Source: Planctomycetota bacterium
GTDB taxonomy: Bacteria > Planctomycetota > Phycisphaerae > UBA1845 > PWPN01
Direction of reading: 5' to 3'
Assembly (NCBI GenBank): GCA_029550525.1
Contig: JAKPHF010000032.1
Span: 1-64,000, forward strand
DNA: 64,000 bases
Position 1 is the stretch's first letter. Each line of letters begins with the position of its first letter. The notes under the pieces are model-generated. The model ran no database searches. It had not been told where the DNA came from and was given only the letters and a program-made list of their open reading frames with translations. This document shows positions 58,939 through 64,000 of the stretch, piece after piece. The position numbers were made by a program, and so were the translations under genes.

Positions 58939-60600
58939 ATGCGCAAGAACCGATCGCCCGCGTCGCGTCGCACACGGATTCGAGCTTGGTCCGGCCTGGT
59001 CCGACCGGCCGCCATCGCGCTTGCGGTGGTCCTGTCGTGGACGGATCTGGCGCTCCCCAATACAGCGCCGGCCGATGAGCCGGAACGAGACGTGGTCGTC
59101 TACGGCGGAACGGCCGGCGGCGTGATGGCGGCCGTCGCCGCGGCCCGGCATGGCGCCGACGTCGTGCTCCTCGAACCCGGCAGGCACGTCGGCGGCATGG
59201 TCTCGGGCGGACTCGGCCACTCGGACGTCTACGGCCAGCGAGATCTCATCGGCGGCTTGGCTCTGGAGTTCTTCACTCGCGTGGGCAGGCACTACGGCGA
59301 CCCCATCTCGATGACGTTCGAACCGCACGTGGCGGAAGCGACGCTCAACGCCATGCTGAAAGAAGCCGGCGTCGTCGTCCGCTTCGGGCGGCAACTGGCA
59401 ACGGTGACTTCCGACGGCACACGGCTGACGCGCCTGCGAACCGCCAAGGGCGAGAGCTACCGGGCCAAGGTCTTCATCGACGCGACCTACGAAGGAGACC
59501 TGATGGCCGCCGCCAGCGTGTCCTACACCATCGGACGCGAAGGACGCAGTTGCTATGGCGAGTCGCTCGCCGGCCGTGTCGAGTTGCTGCCCGGGAGCCA
59601 TCAATTCAACCTGCCGGTCTCCCCCTGGCGCGACGGCAAGCTCCTGCCCGGCATCACGCCTCAGGAGGAACTCGTGCCCGTCGGTGAAGGCGACGGACGC
59701 TTCCAGGCATATTGTTTCCGACTCTGCCTGACCGATCGGCCCGACAATCGCATGCCCATCCCGCGTCCGCACGACTACGATCTCGCCCGCTACGAACTGC
59801 TCCGGCGCTACCTCCTCGCCTGGGCCGAGCATCCGGAACTGCCCCGGCACGGCCCGCTGGGGATCGCCCGCGTTCCCAACGGCAAATGCGACGTCAACAG
59901 CGGCGGCCCCGTCTCGACCAACCTGCTCGGCGCCAACCGCGACTATCCGGAAGCGTCGCCCCAGCGCCGGGCCGAAATCTGGGAAGAGCATCGAAGCTGG
60001 GCTCACGGCCTGCTCTACTTCATCCAGAATGATCCCGACGTTCCCGCCAGCGTGCGAGCGGAATACGCGGATTGGGGCCTTTGCAAGGACGAGTTCCAGG
60101 ACACCGGCGGCTGGCCTCACCAGCTCTACGTGCGCGAGGCCCGGCGCATGCTGGGCGAACATGTGCTCACGCAGCACGATCTGCAGAAGCATCGACGCAA
60201 GCACGACGTGATCGGCATGGCCGGCTACAACATCGACATCCGGGAGGTGCAGTGGGTTGCCGTGCGGACCTACCATTTCCCCAAAGCCGAAGATCGCGTC
60301 TACATGGAGGGCTACCTCTCGCAGCCCGTCGAGCCGTGGGACATTCCGTATCGCGCAGTCCTGCCGCGCTACTCGGAATGCTCGAATCTGCTGGTGCCCG
60401 TCTGCATCTCCGCCTCGACCGTCGCCTATGCTTCGTTCCGCATGGAGTCCACGTTCATGGTCACGGGCCACAGTGCGGGGGTGGCCGCCGCACTGGCGGC
60501 ACGATCCGCAGTCCCGGTTCACCACGTGAGCATCGTTGAACTACACAACATGCTGCGAGCCGACGGCCAGATTCTCCACCGCGCGTCCGCCGAACCGTGA
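58939..60600 (+). CDS. Secreted FAD-dependent oxidoreductase (PF12831-type)
   Basis: 553 residues from ATG at 58939, GGAGGG upstream. Twin Arg-rich leader MRKNRSPASRRTRIRAW followed by a hydrophobic stretch AAIALAVVLSWTDLALP suggests export, possibly by Tat, but no strict SRRxFLK motif is seen. The Rossmann FAD motif is DVVVYGGTAGGVMAAVAAAR with the acidic end VVLLEPGRHVGGMVSGGLG. Later FIDATYEGDLMAAASVSYTIGRE and the C-terminal MESTFMVTGHSAGVAAALAA are signatures of the FAD_oxidored family seen with glycosidases in planctomycetes. Perhaps oxidises a sugar or polyol group outside the cytoplasm; substrate unknown. Confidence 0.85.
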   Translation: MRKNRSPASRRTRIRAWSGLVRPAAIALAVVLSWTDLALPNTAPADEPERDVVVYGGTAGGVMAAVAAARHGADVVLLEPGRHVGGMVSGGLGHSDVYGQRDLIGGLALEFFTRVGRHYGDPISMTFEPHVAEATLNAMLKEAGVVVRFGRQLATVTSDGTRLTRLRTAKGESYRAKVFIDATYEGDLMAAASVSYTIGREGRSCYGESLAGRVELLPGSHQFNLPVSPWRDGKLLPGITPQEELVPVGEGDGRFQAYCFRLCLTDRPDNRMPIPRPHDYDLARYELLRRYLLAWAEHPELPRHGPLGIARVPNGKCDVNSGGPVSTNLLGANRDYPEASPQRRAEIWEEHRSWAHGLLYFIQNDPDVPASVRAEYADWGLCKDEFQDTGGWPHQLYVREARRMLGEHVLTQHDLQKHRRKHDVIGMAGYNIDIREVQWVAVRTYHFPKAEDRVYMEGYLSQPVEPWDIPYRAVLPRYSECSNLLVPVCISASTVAYASFRMESTFMVTGHSAGVAAALAARSAVPVHHVSIVELHNMLRADGQILHRASAEP

Positions 60601-60880
60601 TCGCGCCGCGGAGGTGACTCGCTGATCCGTTACCGTCGAAATCCACGGCCGCCCTTCAGGGTTTTCTGCGACCGATGGCGACGAAAAGCACTTCTGAAAG
60701 ATCGGGGGAACTCCTCGATTTGATCCGTACCGCACTCATGGGCTCGCCAAACGCCGCGGGAACTCTCGTTCCGGATGAATTCCCGATGTTTTCCACGGAA
60801 CCCGGATTGTCCGAGGCATGAGACCTGCTCATACACTCCTGCGTGCATTTAGGGCAGACGAGTTTCAGCGGAGGTCTGAT
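60601..60880 (+). other. Gap before the glycosyltransferase fusion gene
   Basis: 280 bp without a convincing gene. A weak promoter-like pair TTGTCC (60807) and CATACA (17 bp later) lies upstream of the GGAGGTCTGAT ribosome site at 60870. Nothing else is recognised. Confidence 0.25.
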
Positions 60881-63622
60881 ATGGCGGGTCATCCACTTCT
60901 GGTTTTCTCCCATCTGCGGTGGGATTGGGTATATCAACGGCCACAGCACATCATGAGCCGGATGGCCAACTATCGGCACGTGCACTATATCGAGGAACCT
61001 GTGCACTGCCCGGGCACCGATGCACATTGGGAACACGCTTCGCCCACAACCGGCGTCACCGTGTGGCGACCGTGCACTCCCATCGGCGAGCCCGGCTTCT
61101 GCCGGGCCCAGGTGCCCACACTTCTGCACCTTGTCCAGGAACTGGTCAACCGGGAGAACCTCACCGATTGCGTCGCGTGGTTCTACACTCCCATGGCCGT
61201 GCCTCTTGTGAAATCGCTTCAACCCGCCGGCATCATCTACGACTGCATGGACCAGCTCGCCGCGTTCAAACTTGCCCCGCCCGAGATCGTTCCGCACGAG
61301 GCCGAGCTGTTCAAGCTCGCCGACGTCGTATTCACCGGCGGACCGAGCCTGTTTCGATCGAAACGAGATCGCCACCCGAACGTGCACTGCTTCCCCAGCA
61401 GCGTGGACGAGCAACACTTCGCCCAGGCCCGAACCGCTCGACCGGAACCACCGGACCAGGCGCCCTTGCCCAGACCTCGGCTCGGCTACTTCGGCGTGAT
61501 CGACGAGCGGATGGATCTGCCTCTGATCGCCGCGCTCGCCGACAACCGCCCCAACTGGCAACTGGTCATGGTGGGTCCCTGCACCAAGATCGATCCGAGC
61601 CGTCTGCCGCGCCGCCCCAATCTCCACTACACCGGCCAACAACCGTACGAACGCTTGCCCGATTACCTCGCCGGCTGGGATGTTTGCCTCCTGCCCTTCG
61701 CCCTGAATAAATCCACACAGTTCATCAGCCCGACCAAAACGCTGGAGTACCTGGCGGCCGGCAAGCCCATCGTCAGCACGCCCATCACCGATGTGGCCGA
61801 GCCCTATGGTGACATCGTGCTCATCGCCAACACGCATGCCGAGTTCATCCGCTGCTGCGAGCGAGCGCTCGAGGAATCCGTCGCCACGCGCCGCCATCGC
61901 GAAGCCCGGGCACGTGAACTGCTGGCCGGCACGTCGTGGGATGCAACCGTCAAGACCATGAACGACCACGTCGAGCAGGCAATCCGCAAGCACCGGCCCA
62001 CCGGCCGTTCATCCGCCGCGGCTGCACGCTCACATATTCCCGATGCCTCGGTGGCACGGAGCCGATCGACCATCGAGAAGTGGCCAGTCGCGATCGTCGG
62101 AGCCGGGCCCACCGGTCTCAGTGCCGCCTACCACTGCCCAGATGCCCTCCTGATCGAGAAGAATGACACGATCGGAGGTTGGTGCCGATCCATCCAGCGA
62201 GACGGCTTCACCTGGGACTACGCCGGCCACATCATGTTTTCCAACGATGAGTACGTCCACCAGATGTATCGCATCCTGCTGGGCGACAATGTGCACTGGC
62301 AGGATCGCGAGGCCTGGATCTACAGCAAGGGCGTCTACACGCGATACCCCTTTCAAGGCTCGCTCTACGGCCTGCCCGCCCAGGTGATCAAGGAGTGTCT
62401 TATAGGTGCCATCGAGGCCCGGTTTGGTCCTCTCCACGCCGACCGGCGGAACCAGGAGCGCACTGCTCGCGATAGAGTCTCGACGCTTCACGCCGCCCCC
62501 GCGGGTGCATCCCTGAACTGTCCGATCGGAGATGTGAAAGATTGCTGCGCCGACGGCATTCTCGAAAGCACGCTCCGCCAGCTTGCCGAACAGGAACGGG
62601 CCACTCGGTCCGGCCATCGCGACAATCATCGTTCACAAGATGCACACGCGACAACCGCCACCCCGCCCGGCAATTTCGAGGAGTTCATCTACAAGATTTG
62701 GGGCTGGGGCATCGCAAAACACTTCGCCATCCCATACAACCGCAAACTCTGGGGCGTGCCGCTCAGCGAGATGGAGACATCCTGGCTGGGAGGACGCGTT
62801 CCCATGCCCGACCTCGAAGAGATGATCGAAGGCGCGCTCCAGCCGACGCCCAAGCCCATGGGCCCCAACGCCCGTTTCGGCTATCCCCTGCGCGGCGGAT
62901 TCCAAGCACTCATGAACGGCTTCCTGCCCCACATTCGTGACCGTCTGCGCCTCAACACCGCCGTCAAGGCCGTCTCGCTCAAGCGGCGGCTCCTCACGCT
63001 CTCCGACGGGTCGCAAATCGAATTCGAGTCGCTGATCAGCACCATGCCGTTGCCCGTCCTCATCCGCTGCATCGGCACCGAAGCCCCGCCGGAGATTCAG
63101 CGAGCCGCCGCCGCCCTGCGGTATCTCTCCGTGCGCTGCGTCAACATCGGCGTGGGACGCGAAAAGCTCACCGACAAACACTGGATCTACTATCCCGAGG
63201 ACACCGTTTTCCACCGGATCTTCGTCCAGGGCAATGCCAGCCCCCACTGCAATCCGCCCGGCGGCTTTGGCCTGACCTGCGAGATCACGTACGGAAAGCC
63301 CAAGCCGCTCGCGTACGACGGCGATGCCCTCACGCAACGCTGCATCGACGATTGCCGCCGCGTGGGCATCATCAGCCCCGACGACCCGATCCTCTCGACG
63401 TGCCAGCTCGACCTGCCTCATGCCTATGTCATCTACGATCATCAGCGGGCAGCCAACGTGAAGCTCATCCGCGAATGGTTAAGTCGTTACGACGTGATCC
63501 TCGCCGGCCGGTACAGCGAGTGGGAATACTACAACTCGGACCACGCCTTCATGGCCGGCAAGCGCGCCGCCGACGCCGTCCAAACCCGGCACGCCACACA
63601 CCAACCCAGCCGCGCTCTGTAA
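60881..63622 (+). CDS. Fusion of a GT4-like glycosyltransferase and an FAD-dependent mutase/amine-oxidase-like domain
   Basis: 913 residues from ATG at 60881 (GGAGG 6 bases upstream), no signal peptide. Residues ~1-375: glycosyltransferase with LLVFSHLRWDWVYQRPQHIM, GIIYDCMDQLAAF, LGYFGVIDERMDL, LHYTGQQPYERLPDYLAGWD and SPTKTLEYLAAGKPIVSTP near the nucleotide-sugar site. After a linker, residues ~400-900 start with the FAD motif VAIVGAGPTGLSAAYHC and GGWCRSIQRDGFTWDYAGHI, with IWGWGIAKHFAIPYNRKLWG and the C-terminal ILAGRYSEWEYYNSDHAFMAG; this resembles UDP-galactopyranose mutase and protoporphyrinogen-oxidase-like proteins of glycan clusters. About 80 polar residues (~517-597) interrupt this part. 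Likely makes and transfers an unusual sugar in exopolysaccharide assembly. Confidence 0.83.
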   Translation: MAGHPLLVFSHLRWDWVYQRPQHIMSRMANYRHVHYIEEPVHCPGTDAHWEHASPTTGVTVWRPCTPIGEPGFCRAQVPTLLHLVQELVNRENLTDCVAWFYTPMAVPLVKSLQPAGIIYDCMDQLAAFKLAPPEIVPHEAELFKLADVVFTGGPSLFRSKRDRHPNVHCFPSSVDEQHFAQARTARPEPPDQAPLPRPRLGYFGVIDERMDLPLIAALADNRPNWQLVMVGPCTKIDPSRLPRRPNLHYTGQQPYERLPDYLAGWDVCLLPFALNKSTQFISPTKTLEYLAAGKPIVSTPITDVAEPYGDIVLIANTHAEFIRCCERALEESVATRRHREARARELLAGTSWDATVKTMNDHVEQAIRKHRPTGRSSAAAARSHIPDASVARSRSTIEKWPVAIVGAGPTGLSAAYHCPDALLIEKNDTIGGWCRSIQRDGFTWDYAGHIMFSNDEYVHQMYRILLGDNVHWQDREAWIYSKGVYTRYPFQGSLYGLPAQVIKECLIGAIEARFGPLHADRRNQERTARDRVSTLHAAPAGASLNCPIGDVKDCCADGILESTLRQLAEQERATRSGHRDNHRSQDAHATTATPPGNFEEFIYKIWGWGIAKHFAIPYNRKLWGVPLSEMETSWLGGRVPMPDLEEMIEGALQPTPKPMGPNARFGYPLRGGFQALMNGFLPHIRDRLRLNTAVKAVSLKRRLLTLSDGSQIEFESLISTMPLPVLIRCIGTEAPPEIQRAAAALRYLSVRCVNIGVGREKLTDKHWIYYPEDTVFHRIFVQGNASPHCNPPGGFGLTCEITYGKPKPLAYDGDALTQRCIDDCRRVGIISPDDPILSTCQLDLPHAYVIYDHQRAANVKLIREWLSRYDVILAGRYSEWEYYNSDHAFMAGKRAADAVQTRHATHQPSRAL

Positions 63623-63646
63623 CCACACAGGCAACAGGCGTCCGGG

Positions 63647-63671
63647 AGGCGGGCGTCTCGCCCGCCTTTTT
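63647..63671 (+). terminator. Intrinsic terminator formed by the repeat's first hairpin
   Basis: A 9-base stem AGGCGGGCG/CGCCCGCCT with loop TCT and five T's at 63667-63671 starts 24 bp after the fusion-gene stop. It is the textbook form of a Rho-independent terminator, although the sequence belongs to the interspersed repeat. Confidence 0.7.
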
Positions 63672-63844
63672 GCGTTGCCGTCGACGAAACATCTGTGACG
63701 TACCGGGCGGCGGCATTGTGGTGCCGGCATCTTGCCTGCACGTGTGCACGCTGGAAGCGTGCACCGCAACTGGAAGCTCGCGCCACAACTGGCGAGCCTC
63801 AGGGTCCGGCTCTCGCCCCACTGGAGGCAGCCGAGACGCCCGCC
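63648..63844 (+). repeat. Interspersed palindromic repeat, copy 2, with inverted ends
   Basis: Same order as copy 1: the GGCGGGCG hairpin (63648-63666), then the GTGGTGC compound structure (63718-63766) with GTGCACGCT-GGA-AGCGTGCAC (63744-63764). The unit is bounded by exact 11-bp inverted ends GGCGGGCGTCT (63648-63658) and AGACGCCCGCC (63834-63844), giving a ~197-bp element. It contains no transposase gene. Open frames through it give spurious Arg-rich peptides. Confidence 0.7.
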
Positions 63845-63859
63845 CCCCATAATGCACCG

Positions 63860-64000
63860 TCACTGCGACTCGAGAATGAGCGGAAGCGCGGTCTTGCAAT
63901 ACGTTTCCACCACACTCGGATAATCCCATCGCTTCCGCTGCGGATCGCGATAGCGGACCTCCACGCCATCGAGCGTTCCGAGCAGCGGCCGCGAACGCGG
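63860..64000 (-). CDS. C-terminal end of an unidentified protein (cut by window edge)
   Basis: Open minus-strand frame from the window edge to TGA at 63860, 46 residues visible, ending KTALPLILESQ. The text LDGVEVRYRDPQRKRWDY looks like ordinary globular protein, with none of the Arg/Pro bias of the shadow frames nearby. No family can be recognised from the fragment. It converges on the fusion gene with the repeat element between them. Confidence 0.5.
   Translation of the reverse strand, partial: PRSRPLLGTLDGVEVRYRDPQRKRWDYPSVVETYCKTALPLILESQ

Noticed and set aside
57883-60525. 880-codon minus-strand frame opposite the TIM-barrel and FAD genes
   Set aside because: Spans two real genes, has no recognisable motif and a composition typical of antisense frames.
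63529-63929. Overlapping minus-strand peptides across the second repeat element
   Set aside because: Their Arg/Cys-rich text derives from the palindromic repeat, a known source of false gene calls.

Overview
The window (GC-rich, about 38 protein-coding genes, no rRNA, tRNA or CRISPR seen) looks like a polysaccharide- and organic-acid-degrading island of a Planctomycetota bacterium, probably near Phycisphaerae. Reasons: four pseudopilins of the DUF1559-like type (FTLIE[VI]LVVVAII N-terminus), three PEP-CTERM surface proteins, eight secreted proteins ending in dockerin-like DGDGDVDxxDFxxxQxC calcium motifs, LacI-, AraR-like and XylR-type sugar regulators, and interspersed palindromic repeats. 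The lineage is inferred from gene content only; no marker gene is present.

Layout. 1-13661 (minus): one long run headed by a LacI regulator with a strong promoter inside a phased CTAG array, then a pseudopilin, three related surface proteins (one PEP-CTERM, two with Cys/Asp calcium repeats plus dockerin), two tandem glycosidase-like paralogs, a sodium/solute symporter, a glutamine-amidotransferase-like protein and a ceramidase-like protein cut by the edge. 14016-18866: a GH42-like secreted enzyme (plus) converging on a DUF4965/glutaminase-like enzyme (minus). 18991-30485: an AraR-like GntR-LacI regulator diverging from a PEP-CTERM LamG protein, a giant LamG/Big2/dockerin protein, a GH2 enzyme with accessory modules and a pseudopilin. 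30739-42368 (minus): probable operon of pseudopilin, PEP-CTERM protein, large modular exoprotein, serine hydrolase-dockerin, DUF1593-serine hydrolase fusion and two apiosidase-like (DUF4038) proteins. 42841-49946: XylR regulator diverging from an operon of RuBisCO-like protein, four-carbon acid sugar kinase, BKACE (DUF849), a one-cysteine Asp/Glu-racemase-fold protein and an ACS-type MFS transporter. 49974-55251 (minus): beta-helix enzyme, pseudopilin, exoprotein-dockerin. 55550-63622 (plus): second AraR-like regulator, secreted TIM-barrel enzyme, FAD oxidoreductase, and a glycosyltransferase fused to an FAD amine-oxidase/mutase-like domain. A partial gene enters from the right edge.

How it works together (inference): each regulator appears to control a cassette that pairs secreted or surface modular glycosidases with a pseudopilin and a transporter, a SusCD-free analogue of a polysaccharide utilisation locus. 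The RuBisCO-like protein operon is the best candidate for a new pathway: uptake of an acid sugar by the MFS carrier, phosphorylation by the DUF1537 kinase, and C-C bond cleavage by the RuBisCO-like enzyme and BKACE. The apiosidase-like proteins 2 kb away make an apiose/apionate-type branched acid sugar one testable substrate.
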